Shown one piece after another: positions 35,501 through 47,566 of a DNA stretch of 64,000 nt. The stretch is from Paramecium octaurelia (taxonomy: Eukaryota; Ciliophora; Oligohymenophorea; Peniculida; Parameciidae). How positions within the stretch are numbered: the first letter of the stretch is position 1; the number at the start of each line of letters is the position of its first letter. The notes under the pieces are model-generated. The model searched no databases. It saw nothing but the letters and a program-made list of their open reading frames with translations, and had not been told where the DNA came from. Both the position numbers and the translations under genes were made by a program. Where the stretch lies: assembly GCA_905182995.1 (NCBI GenBank), contig CAJJDP010000164.1:62001-126000 (forward strand), in the 5' to 3' direction.

Positions 35501-37458
35501 TTCAAATTACTTATTTAAGCAAATTTATCTGATGATGTCGATACTAACAAAGTTGGCAGTGGCTCAAAATTAATGTCGTCACTGCTAAATACCTAAATAG
35601 TTTATTTGTTTTTCATCTTATTATTTTAAGCCTGGAGTATCTTAGATTTTTCTAATAATTCTTCTCCAAAATCTTTGTCTTGGAGTACTTCAATTATAAA
35701 TTTGGCATATAACCTCATAGCTTTAGGTAGATTTTAAGTCATCTTCTACATTTTATTCCATAATTCTTCTACTTAAATAATAGCTAAATTGATTTTTGAA
35801 CCAATTTCATTCATTTTACCTAAATCAGGTTAATCCTCCTGTAGTTGTGACCAAAAATCCATATGCATTAAGGTTGCTCTCTCGATCTTATTCTAAAATT
35901 ATCTCATATTATTTTAAAATGTTAATTCTGTGGCAACATCTAAATTACCACTGATTGTTTCATTTTATGTTATATTCATTTCATCTTCTATTATCCTCTT
36001 GTATCTAAAAATTATGAATTCGTTATCTAAACTAGGAGAGAGCAATTCAATTTAATTAAATTCATTTAGGGCTTATTATTTTTATTTCAAAAAATCAAGT
36101 AAATAAAAAGCATAATTAATTCTTAATCTCACATTATTTTAATGTCTTCTAATGTATCCTTAATAGATCTCTCCAAGGAGTAAATGTATTTAATAATCCC
36201 GATGAGAAATATTTTCATCCTTTAATTTAACCAATCTTTAGTTTAATTGCTTTTTTATCCTGAAAACACAGTCCTCTTTTTAGCAAGTATTTTTGTGTAC
36301 CTCGATTAGTGCGTCCAACATGATGTGAAAGTGTTAATTAGTTTGATATCTTGATAATAATTTTTAGATATAATTAGTTAGTAGTATGATTTGATTGGGA
36401 TCTTCAGTTTTATTGATATTCATTAATAATAGATCATAAAGATACTTCTCCTTTTTCGAAGTAGCAAATGCAATAAGAGGTAGACCAATGAGCCAGGCAT
36501 AGATGGTACCGTGAAATATGATGTCTTCTAGATAATGAGAAAAACATATCAATAGAGCACTCCATAGCATTAGGGCTGCATATACGGATGAAATCTTTTG
36601 CATAGCAACATGGTTAAAAGGTTGTTCTATGTGTAATTTGTAAAAAGTCACAAATGCTCCTATTAAAATGATATAGATAGCAACATAGTCAAATTGATCT
36701 AAATCTATTAATACAAAGGAGATTTCCAATATGAGGAAGTAAAAGAATTTAAAGGTTTTGGCTCTTCCAGAAGTCTTGGACAACTGATCCTTGTGATTAT
36801 ATTTTGGTTCAAAGTATAGCAAATTAAATGTCATAGTAATGACAACGAAGAGAACAATTCCTAGTATGGCTACGACGCCATGAATAACATGGGAACCTTG
36901 CCAACATGTGTTATTAAATACAACATTTTTGAGTTGATCTTTATCGTCATAGTGACAATTAAGTATTTGAAAAAAAAGGTCAAGTATTGGTAAATAGAGT
37001 ATTGTGGTAAATAAGATGAAAATCAATTTGAGGATATAAATAGGCCAAGTATATGAAGAGTTGATTTTAATGACGTTAGAGTATCCTATTAGTAGGAGTA
37101 TCATAATGGACATGAAGATGATACCTATTAATGCGTACATCATTGATGCAAAGCTGGAAAAGTTGAGCATTTCAAAATAGGGAGTTAGCATGAAATATCC
37201 AAAGAATTTATACAATTGATAGGATACTTTCTAGTTCTTCCAAACCACATAAAGTTGACGATGAAAGATAAATGTGAGATATTAAAAAAAGGAGATGACT
37301 TACAGAAAGATTTGAATTGCGATTGATTATTCTTCATCTTTTAAAATCAGGAAGAAAACTCTGAATACGATTAGTTTGAGTTCTGTCTACATACGGGTTA
37401 AGATGTTATCATTCTCTAGTGAGTTCTTGGTCGATCCATAATTGGACTTTACCTCCAT
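32560..37458 (-). CDS. giant multi-TM PAS-domain protein, tandem copy A (TmcB-like)
   Basis: 1623 aa with one 27-nt intron (32829-32855). Residues about 50-340 contain at least seven TM segments. A helical cytosolic region follows, then a PAS-like domain (about 625-735, core NLFGYHKTELINRKINLLIP). Further TM segments flank two extracellular-type regions at about 1020-1250 and 1320-1580, and the tail is cytosolic. Layout and PAS core match ciliate proteins usually annotated as tiny macrocysts protein B-like, whose function is unknown; sensing or signalling is inferred. It is followed 37 bp upstream by a paralog (37496-42410) in the same orientation. Confidence 0.78.
35642..35769. repeat. near-identical block shared by tandem paralogs, copy A
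   Basis: 128 bp inside copy A that match 40584-40711 in copy B at 127 of 128 positions; the only difference is G at 35677 versus A at 40619. Flanking sequence is similar but with more changes, and the rest of the genes is strongly diverged. Synonymous sites are identical too. Confidence 0.9.
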
Positions 37459-37495
37459 TTAATTTAATTAATTGATAATTGATATAGATAAGAAA

Positions 37496-40400
37496 TCAAA
37501 CATCAACATCGTTGATCTGGATGTTCGCTTTGATGTATGTCTTTATAGATTTGATACTCTGAATGACACCAAGAGGAATCATTAGGATCATCGATCTGGT
37601 TCTCCATATGTCCTTGGTTAGCTTGGCAACCAACGGCAACCACAAAAGAAAGTATGCCATTAAAAGTAATCCTTCAAAAACGATAAAGAGTCCAAGTATC
37701 TAAGTTTTATGACTTTCCATATCTTGTCTAATTCCCTCAATCATAGAAGAAACAAGAAATCGAAATGCTCCTCTGTTGTAACTATCTTAAATCTCACGAG
37801 CTTCCTTTGTTTAATTGAAGTTATTTAAATTTAAAATGTAATTCCTTACATTGTCACTGTCTTTGGTTATGTTCTTAAATTTTCCGAAACCTCGAGCTAA
37901 TAAAGTAAAATTTACATTGGCATTTCCCCAGAATTGATCATAGATAGTCATTATGTATCTCAAATTCTCAAAATACCTTGCAATTCCAACTGCCATTCCT
38001 TAATAAAGAGCTCCATCAGCAAACACCTGACATTCTTATTCATTTATTTCATTTAAAAAGTTTGATATTATAGTACATGGTTGCTCCATGAAAACTTATT
38101 TAAAAGAATCTAAGTATATTTAACTAGTTATTTCAACATTCAATGCATGTTCTTAATGGATGGATGAATCTAGGCCATACAAAGCATTCAGATTATTCTT
38201 GACAATTTCATAAGAATCTTAATTCATGATTGTTTAATTTCGATCCAGAAACAAAGATCGCTCACTTATATCAACAAATCTATAGAAACTCTCAGCTCTT
38301 GCAGTGGCATTAATTTCAGGTATCATTTAATTTAAGTCGGTCAAAAAAGTCTTACTCATGAGAAAATTTAATGTAAAGTATAGTTCAGCAATTAGAATAA
38401 ATATTAAGATTCCTAAAGTAAAATTACGTTGTTCTTTATTTGAGTTTTTATATTTCCTTCTCTTTCTTTTGGTTTTCACTGATTTATTCAGTTCATTTTG
38501 TCCTTCTCTTTCAGTTTCATCTATTTCAGAGATTAAATCATCTTCTTCTCCCATTTGTAAGTTAGATATAAAGTTTTCAGCCCTGTTAAATAAATACTTT
38601 GTTGTTTTATCAGGAAGATCTATAAAAATTGCTAACATCTCCTCTTAAGTTTTATTTACTGAAGCTATTGCTATTAGCAAGATTAATAATCCAATACCAA
38701 GTGCAGAAGCTGAAATACTTAGTATCAATAAGAAAGTATCCTTATTATTTTCTGATTTAATTCTCAATTCATTAGCATACAATGTAGAAAAGGCTCTTAA
38801 TTAATATATCAAACTATTTAGAGAATTAAACAATACAAATTGGACATCTCCATCATTCAAGCTTATATCAGATATTGGTTTATCTTTGATAATTATCGAT
38901 TTACTCAATAATTACTAGATTGCTTCTGATAGATCAAACATCTATGAACTACCATCACTTGATCTCATATTCACAACGTCATTATTCATCATTTCCAAGA
39001 TCTAATCGCTCAAACTCACATCTGTTAACATTAATTCCTTATTCAAATTATCAACATTATTTATTGATTAATTTAATTTCTTCTTCCATAGGGCTTCATA
39101 TGTTTATTACTCCAATTGATTTGAGAAATTCCACACATCCATATTCAACATCAATAAATTTTAAATGCTTGTAGTAATAGTTTATAGTTCTGCATTCCTT
39201 TGATTTTGATTTTTAACTAACAAGATTGTTTTATAAATATCCTCATACTATTCATAAATTATGAAAAAGTCGGTGAATGATAACACAACCAAGATAATAG
39301 CTAGTATATTTGCAGTCCAATTAACCTTAGTTATCACTTTAGGGATCTAGTAATTATTGATAATTTGAGATAAATGCTTTCTCGATCTAAATATGTTATT
39401 CTTCTCATTCACATCTTATTATCCTTTCCTCTCCTAATCTTAATTCTGGTTTCTCTCAAAAACACTATTCTTGCCCTCATTCTCATCATCTGATATGATA
39501 TCCTGATCGTTTATATCTTAAATTCTGTTCTCAAAAAGTCTCACTGTTGCTATTCCTTCCCCATAATTTATTTTGCCCTTTTATTAATCATTATTATCAG
39601 CTTTTACTAAATATTTTTATATCTCTGGATTGTGAATTTCTGGTTGATTAGACGAAATCATAGAAGAGAGATCCCCCTAATCCCAAATTACTGTTTAATC
39701 AACTCTTTAGGAGTTCATTTCAGCAACAAATTCACCTTAATACATTGCCATCCGAGGGTTGTATCTAAATTACAAACTTAACCCATTTTGGCGATGATGT
39801 ACATTAAGTTCATGATTTATGCTCTTTTCATTCCAATTTATTTCTAATCTCACGGCGTATCCTGCTAATACTCCAGTAGTATCATTAATTATTTCATTCA
39901 TATAACAATTAAAGAAAATCTCAGCCTCCTCCCTTTCCTCCTTTATAATTTTATTACTGATTTATTGTTCATTTGGTTTATAATGTAGAGTTCCACCAGT
40001 TTTACTTAGGTACTATTATTTTTATTGACTAAAATTTGGAAAGATGTCTGTCAACATTATTTTTTTGTGCGATATTTATTTATAGTCAAGGTTCAATAAA
40101 GGAATGCACGATGCAGATACACAATCAATCAATTCATCTGCATCTACAATCAGATAACATGTAGGTTTAAATACCTTAATTGGTCTAAATTGAGCAGCCA
40201 ATTATAAACTATCATCTTGTGATTAAATAATCTTAAGAGTTAAAAAACAAGGGGCAATGTAATTAGATTTTAATTTTACGTATACCAATCTTTCTTTGTT
40301 AATATTTTTATTATCATTTGTTTGCATAAATCGTTCTAAGTATGAATCATGAAATTTAGAATACAAGTTAGGCATAAATATATTGATCTTACGATTGATC

Positions 40401-42410
40401 ATCTCTGATCTAATGTACCCAAAAAGATTGCAACAAGAAAGATTTAAATTAATAATTTAAGCAAATCTTTCTGGAGCTGTAGATACCATTACGATGGCAT
40501 TTGATTCAAAACACAAATCTTCATGACTCAATAATTATATCGTTTACTAATTCCTTAATTTTAGATTTTGCAATTATAATTTTTTAGATTTTTCTAATAA
40601 TTCTTCTCCAAAATCTTTATCTTGGAGTACTTCAATTATAAATTTGGCATATAACCTCATAGCTTTAGGTAGATTTTAAGTCATCTTCTACATTTTATTC
40701 CATAATTCTTCAACTTAAACAATAGCTAAATTGATTTTTGAACCAATATCATTCATTTTACCTAAATCTGGTTAATCTTCCTATAATTATGCCCAAAAAT
40801 CCATATGCATTAATGTTGTTCTCTCAATCATATTCTAAAACAATCTCATGTTATTTTAAAAATTTAATTCTGTGGCAACATCTAAATTACTTATATTCTC
40901 ATTTTATGCTAAATTCATCTCGAATTCAATAAGCTATTTATACCTATAAATTATGAATTCTTAATCTAAACTTGGACATTACTATTCTGCTTATAGCAAT
41001 TCATTAACTGCTTGTTATCTCTACTTCATTAGATCAAAGAGAAATATTGAATATCTTATTCTTAGGGATATATCATTAGGGAATTTCTTGATTTAATTAA
41101 AGTAGATCTAACCTAACACCATTAATAAGTCAATATCTCTCTCTGATACTATTTGATCTTTAAAGAAAGACTTCTAGATCCTTTGATTTTGAGATCGTTT
41201 TTATTTGAGATAGCAATCTTCCTTGGCACATGTAGCTCTGTGGATTTCAAGGAAGCCGTCAATCATCAACTGTGAATCAGGATCCTAAGCTTTATGCAAT
41301 TTTATTAAGTAGTCTGTCAAATTGAGCACTTCCTGAGGGTCAGAAACCTTATTTAAGTTGGTTAATAGCAATTCGTAATTTAATTTATCAGCTTTCAACA
41401 CTGCTGCCGTCATGAAAGGCAGACCGAATAGCCATGCATAGATGGTTCCAAAAAACAATTGACCTTCTAGGAATTTAGCAAAGCATAAGAGTATGACTCC
41501 CCACATGTTGACTGCAGATAGAATAGACCAAGCTTTAGCTATGTACTTATTGTTGTGAGGGTTCTCAACATGCATTTTCCAAAAGACCAAAAAACTTCCA
41601 ATTGCTATCATAAAAATGAATAGATAATCATATTATTTCTAAGTCATAAATGTATAGCAGATTATCATGATTAGTTCGTAAGTAAGAAAAATAGCGAGAT
41701 ATCTGCCATTCTTCTTTGATTGTGGGTTCATTGGCAAAAAACGAGGTTCATAGTATAAAAGTGCAAATGTGATGCAAAAAAGATAAAAAAAGATTATGCC
41801 AAATATGGAGACAATCCCATGAACTATATGTGTTCCTTCCCAACAAGTGATGTCTGAAAATAATTAATGCATCAAATTTCCTGTTTTATCTTCAGCACAA
41901 GCAAAGATTGAAAAGAATAAATCCATTATTGGCATGTATAAAATTGATAAAAACAGCTTAATTAAAGCTCTCAACATTTGCACTATCAAGGAGATGCTGG
42001 ATTGCAAGCGATAATTGAGCAATATTATTAGCATGTAACCCATTAAGACTAAACCTAAGCAAGTATACATCATTGAAAGCAATCCGATATAGGAAAGCAT
42101 TTCAAAGTATGGAACCAACATTGAATATCTTCTTTACATCATAGTATTACCCTAAAACTTTGTTTATTTAGCGTGAAACTTCATAAGTCATCCAAACTGG
42201 CCATATTTGACGATTGAATAGGATGTATGTTACCTAGAAAAACTGCACAATTATAGCTAAAATGCTTAATAACAATGAGGGTTCATCATTCTATAACAAT
42301 AATTATGTGACTGTGAAGTATATTAATTTGATTTCATTTAACAGTTTATCTGTCTTAGATTTATGTAAATCTAAAGATGATTTGCCACCGAAGTTAGATT
42401 TTAATTCCAT
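37496..42410 (-). CDS. giant multi-TM PAS-domain protein, tandem copy B (TmcB-like)
   Basis: 1630 aa with one 22-nt intron near the 5' end (42129-42150), at a different place from copy A's intron. The order of parts is the same as in copy A: N-terminal multi-TM block (VPYFEMLSYIGLLSMMYT), a helical region, PAS core NLFGYIRSEMINRKINIFMP, and C-terminal TM pairs around large extracellular-type loops. Most of the protein is clearly diverged from copy A, but a short internal stretch (LPKAMRLYAKFIIEVLQDKD) is identical, also at the nucleotide level. Start is the first ATG. A tandem duplication with later exchange is the simplest explanation. Confidence 0.78.
40584..40711. repeat. near-identical block shared by tandem paralogs, copy B
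   Basis: Partner of 35642-35769. It encodes the conserved helix before the PAS domain. The distance between the two blocks (4942 bp) is essentially one duplication unit. Confidence 0.9.
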
Positions 42411-42958
42411 TTTATTTAATAGGTTTGAAAATAATCAGGCACAATTTAATTCTTAAATAAGAAAACAAACTTTATTCCGAAACACACATTCCTGCATTAA
42501 TTGTTGATAAGAAGACAAGTTAAATCATTTAGTTGTTTGGCAGTAACTCAAATATTTAGAATATGAATTCAAGATTTTTACCAGAAATCATTTAAAAACC
42601 ACAATTTAATAATTTCTTTATTCAAGACAACCATTTCTCTATTATTTTCTATACAATATGAAATTATATATAAAGACTAATATTTTATAATTATTATAAA
42701 TATCTTATCTAATGTAGGTCTCATCCTTTTGATGCGATTGATATTTTCAATAATAAAAGTTGATTACAAATCATTACATTATTTTAATATTAATTTACAA
42801 GATAATTTATAATAATGTCAACAAATAGCCAGCCATATTAACTAAATATGAATGTGAGAATTACTAAAAATTTCTATTGCTTACATACTTAGATATAGAT
42901 GTAAGAGCGTTGTATAATAGTTATTTATCTAAATAAACTTGATGATTTATTTTATATA
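42411..42958. other. gap with a plus-strand coding-like fragment
   Basis: 548 bp between the start of copy B and the 3' end of beta-adaptin. The plus strand at about 42412-42661 has an open frame with no ATG that reads like protein (for example NMNSRFLPEIIQKPQF) and ends at TGA. Possibly a gene remnant. The rest is AT-rich and featureless, and must include the promoter of copy B. Confidence 0.3.
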
Positions 42959-45935
42959 TCAATTTAATGTTAAAATAAATCCTATTGCTTAATATAATAA
43001 GGGCATTAATGTGGGATGAGGAACTTATAGTTGCAAATTGATTGCAGTTGGCGCATGGATTACATTTACCAATAATGGCATTCCATTAACTAATGATGCT
43101 GCATAGGATAGTAATTCAACACCCCTTTCATCCTTTCTCACTCCAATTAAGAAAAAGTAATTGCGCTCCAACTTCTCTTTCATCTAAAATTATGATCTGA
43201 ATTTAGTACTCTCTATGGATCGATTTAAATCTAAAGAACTTCCTGTTTTCTGGCTATATTTTATGCTTGGCTCAATTCAATGAACTTTTGTTAAGTAATG
43301 CTTGCAGTGCTACTCTAAAATAATAAGTTATTCTAATACAAACAAAACGCTTAAAGACATCGGGATGAAGAAATAGAATACATCCAAATTAGTCTTTAGA
43401 GCAACTTAAATTTTATATGGCATCTAAGGAGGTTCTTCAGCAACTGGACCATTTGTATTGATGGATGACTAAGTAACTTGGGTTTAACCTGGAAAGACAG
43501 GTTGACATGGTATTTCAATAGAATCAGGTTATAATTTGAATGGATTTTTATTGAACTTCAATCCGAATTCTGAGAATGTTTTATCTTAGGTTTTATTTGT
43601 GATTCTTAGATCAAGTACAATCTTGTCGCCATTCTTTTGGAAGGCAGCTTCAATTGATAATCCTTAGATTTGTGTTTATGATCCTGGAGTATTAGCAGTT
43701 AAGACTTCAGCAAAAGGTACTCTAACATTTTAGATTTAATTGGGTTATAAGATTTATTAAGGAGGTATTTATTATTATTATGGGATTTATTGTTATTATG
43801 GGATTTATTGTTATTGTGGTTATTATTATTATGGTTAATTATCATCTAATTCTAATAAATCAATTTTTTAAGAAACTTATTAAATTTATGATTATTGAAC
43901 TTAAGATTAAATCTATGATGATGTATCATAAATATTATCAGAGATATTGGATTATCCTCCCTATTAATCACTGTAATCTTCAGGTCTTCCATCCATCAAT
44001 TGATCTTGATCATAGACATCGTCAATTTTATCAGCAATCTTAGAATTCAAAACATCTCTTAATTTCTTAACAAAGCTTTCAGGTTTTTTAGTATAGACAG
44101 AACTTAAGTTTCCAATATTTTCGATTAATTTATCTAAGAGTTCATTTTCAATTGTATAACTGGAATCAGAGATAGTTGGTCTTTCTGTAAAAACTATTTT
44201 TTTGGCTAATTCTGGATCTGTTGATAGCATTCTCCAATAAATATATGCTCTATCTCTGAGATCTGGGTTTTCACATTCAATGGTGGCTGTTTTAAGAAGA
44301 TTGTGTATTAATTCTTTTCCGTCATTGGGTCTTTATAAAAACAATTTCATGACTGCTACTAGTATTTGATGTTAAACATTTGCAGGTTCATCTTTGAAGC
44401 TTAGAATAAGTAAATGAAATACTTTTCACTGAAATTAGCCAAGAGAGTATCTGCATTTTCAATGGTATCAACATATTCTCCAATAATCCAAATCATGGAA
44501 GCTTTGGCTTCTGGATCTTCAAGACTTTTGAGATTTTCACAGAGATCCTTAAGAATCATCTCATACTTTCGAGGGTATTTCCTAAATATGTCTCTAATGA
44601 CTATGATGCTTTCCATAACAACATAATTGACTTTTGTTTTAAGACATTCCCAAAGAGCTGTAACACACTTTTCAGCTGCTTTTTCCAATTTGATTGCACA
44701 TCTTCCAATTGTTCTAACTGCTTTTCTCACAAATTCCACATCTACTTCTTGAGTGTATTCTTTTAATTCATGTAAAATTTATTGGATGTTATCATTGTTA
44801 GCTAATTTTGCCAAGACTTCTAATTTTTACAATTTGATATAGATTGGATCATTAAAATTACAAAAGAATACTTTGATATCTTTTTCAATGATGATTGGTC
44901 TCTTTTGAATGATCAAATTAATATTTTTTAATGCAACATATTAAATTTCTGGTTCTTTGCCCAAACTCAAAAGTGAAATCAATGGTGCAGTCATTTTCAA
45001 TGCATTTTGTCTAATGGTTTCTGGATTTTAAAGATAATCCAAAAATTTCATCATAATTTTACATGCTGATAAGACAACTCCTGGATTGTTGTGATTCAAT
45101 CTGGGACTGACTCTCTCTAGGATTCTTAAAATACTATTATAAATTACGCTTCTGCTTCTTTTCCATCTTCAGGAATATACATAGCCAAGGCATCTAAACA
45201 ATATATAACACCCCATTCATTGCATTCATTCATAGCTGTTAATATTTTTTAAATAATGTAAGGATTCAATTTTAGCATTGTCGTTCCTTTTGATTCTTGA
45301 ACAATCAATAACGCACAGACTGCATTTGCAACAACCATTGCATTTCCATCATTCAACAGATTATCCAGAAGCTTTAATAAACCCTATTCTTCAATGAGTT
45401 CAGGTGACACATCATACAATTTAGAAATGCAAATAGCTGCTGTTTTTCTCACGTATGAATCTTCATCCTTATGATATTTTTAGATAAATTACTTTGATGG
45501 ATTCTTTCAATGGATCCAATAAATATTCTGTAATCAACTTAACTCTGATACATCCCATTGTTCTGATAGCTAGTGCTCTCAGAAATGGATTTGTCTTGTC
45601 TCTTGCATCTTTACGGAAACTGTTGACAGCCATGACAGCAAGATCAGGCATAATTTTGGCATAATTGATGATGTACAAGTACACTAGCTTTTTTAATTCT
45701 AAATTTGATGTTTCCATATTCTTTGCCACATCTGGAAATAGCATACTGACGTCTTTGCCTCTTGTCATTGCATCAATAATCTAAGGATTATAATTCAAAG
45801 TACTTTTCTGATGGCATCTCTTTTAGACTCTATTTTGTTCTGATTCAAGGCGTCTTGCAATTCTTTGACTTCCTTTCCATATCTGGATCTTGAACTTCTA
45901 CTGCTGCTTGAAGTTGAAGCTGAAGGACGACTCAT
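42959..45935 (-). CDS. beta-adaptin (AP-1/AP-2 beta subunit)
   Basis: 943 aa with six introns (45781-45803, 45468-45492, 45125-45147, 44400-44422, 43315-43339, 43184-43209). The ARM/HEAT trunk spans residues 1 to about 590, with family signatures such as [17 protein letters not shown] and [21 protein letters not shown] Gln/Pro hinge (about 630-705) with repeated QQQQIP follows, and then a beta-ear (about 706-943) ending [15 protein letters not shown]. Family role: large subunit of clathrin adaptor complexes at the trans-Golgi or plasma membrane; the hinge usually carries clathrin boxes, and LLELDD in the hinge fits that motif (LLxLD). AP-1 versus AP-2 cannot be told apart here. Confidence 0.92.
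43735..43865. repeat. microsatellite-like Gln/Pro repeat in adaptin hinge
   Basis: Imperfect tandem units of about 18 bp (ATTATTATGGGATTTATTGT on the plus strand) encode repeated QQQQIP in the hinge of beta-adaptin. Repeat number could vary between strains, as with other Gln codon runs. No frame change results because the unit is a multiple of 3. Confidence 0.7.
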
Positions 45936-46039
45936 GCAATTTTAATTTAAAAAATATCTTTATATATATAATTCATCTGGTGAAAAAATTCCCCTTATTA
46001 TTCCTTGAGTATCCTGGATTTGTGCTTTTGGAATGATAG

Positions 46040-46591
46040 TCATTTATAATATAGGGCAGTTTACCCACTCCAGGCAAATTCACACTTGTTATTACAATAT
46101 TAAATTTACTGATGGGTTTCGTAATTCTTCAACACCTGCAATCGCTTCAGATTATTCACTTGTTCTAAGAGCTCTCCTTTTTTCAAAAAGATTTCACTGT
46201 CTCTCATCAAAGTATCAATAATTGGATTTTGTTTAGTGCTTTTAGGAATTGAATTAGTTCTCTCATCAAACATCAAACTCTCCTTGAATTTCTTTAAACT
46301 CATACTCTTTTTTAGTATAGGCAACTGAGTCTGTACTGGTGCTTCTTCTCTGATTACTTACTTTTCTGTTTGTTTTTATTCGTCCTATTAGCACTCCTTC
46401 TATTCAAAGAGAGGCTGAACCGTTACTCTTTGAGTTTTGTGACCCCAAAACCGATCGATCATTGAGACATGTGGGGTGCATTTGTCTTTTTCAATCAAAT
46501 CAGTGACTCTGGTGCTGTCTTCAATTAGAAATACTTGATATTTGTTATTGATTGGCAAGGGATCATCACGATATCTGGATGTACTTGACAT
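46040..46591 (-). CDS. hypothetical protein, 183 aa
   Basis: Single open frame, start and TGA clear. The first 60 residues look folded (DSTRVTDLIEKDKCTPHVSM), the middle is Gln/Glu-rich, and the last third is basic and helical, ending with a short Cys-containing tail (CNNKCEFAW). No recognised domain or TM segment. It lies 104 bp upstream of beta-adaptin on the same strand. Confidence 0.6.
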
Positions 46592-46764
46592 TTTTTAATG
46601 GATAATTTTGTAATTTTTGGAGGACATTAAATATATAATAATATTTTATGTAAAAATAAGATAGAATTAATGTGGACCACTCAAAAAAGATTAGTTCTTC
46701 TGATTAGTTCATTTGTGTGTACCAAATTAATTAATCTTGTTAGTTAATATTAAATATACGTTTT

Positions 46765-47439
46765 ATGAAATTGAATTATTTGCTGCTGGGACTCCTCATG
46801 TCTCTTATCGAAACATCGGTAATTTCAAGTATCCTTAATCATCTATGTTAGAGATATGAGCAAAGACAATCAGAAAATCTAATTGCAGATGAGTAACAAA
46901 CAACATCAAATTAAGAGAGTCAAAAAAATAATAGATGACCAAGAACAATGGTTTGAGGGTAAAACAATTCACAATTAATAGAATTTTTTGAATATTATGA
47001 AGAAGTTATCTATGAGTATGATGAGTAGGATCCAGATGAACTCAGTCTAGGATCGTAGATGGATTTAGAACATTTAATTGAGAACTATGACATACCAGAG
47101 GATTGTTAAGAGGAAAATGTGAGTATCTATGAATATTACGATGCCAGCGAGGAAACTCAGAAAGTTGACACTAATAAAAAATCTAATCAGAAGACTGAAA
47201 ACGAAAATAACTTCTAAGTTTTTAATTTAGGAGAAGAAGAATTCATACCTCTGGTAGACGATCATAAGGAAATTTTGGATGATGACATCTTAACTATGAA
47301 AAAACCATTTGAAAATTAGGAACATCAGAAACATTCCAAGAAGGAGAGTCATCAGAACAAAAAAATAAGTAATAAAAAAAAAATTAAGACCAAAAGTAAG
47401 AAGAAGAATGTTAAAAAATAAAAAAAGAAGTAGAAGTGA
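46765..47439 (+). CDS. secreted or lumenal acidic protein with Lys-rich tail
   Basis: 208 aa with two proposed introns (46829-46853, 46959-46981). The N-terminus MKLNYLLLGLLMSLIETSVI is a typical signal peptide. The middle is highly acidic with many Glu, Asp and Tyr (EFFEYYEEVIYEYDEQDPDE). The last 50 residues are almost all Lys, Ser, Asn and Gln. The first intron would end in GAG rather than TAG, which is unusual; it is chosen because it joins the signal peptide to the acidic frame. If wrong, the gene may start at 46856 without a signal. Charge segregation suggests calcium binding or an aggregate in a dense-core granule, but this is speculation. Confidence 0.55.
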
Positions 47440-47566
47440 CTTACAATTATTTCATATAGACAATAAACTAATTGATTAACAAATCATATCGATCTTACCT
47501 ATTGGAACATATTCTTTTAAAGCATTCAATTTCAAATATAGTAATTGTGTGAATTATCTCAAATTA

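Noticed and set aside
43780..44043. Plus-strand hydrophobic ORF rich in Ile/Val
   Set aside because: Antisense of the Gln/Asn-rich adaptin hinge; composition follows from the reverse complement of CAA/TAA codons.
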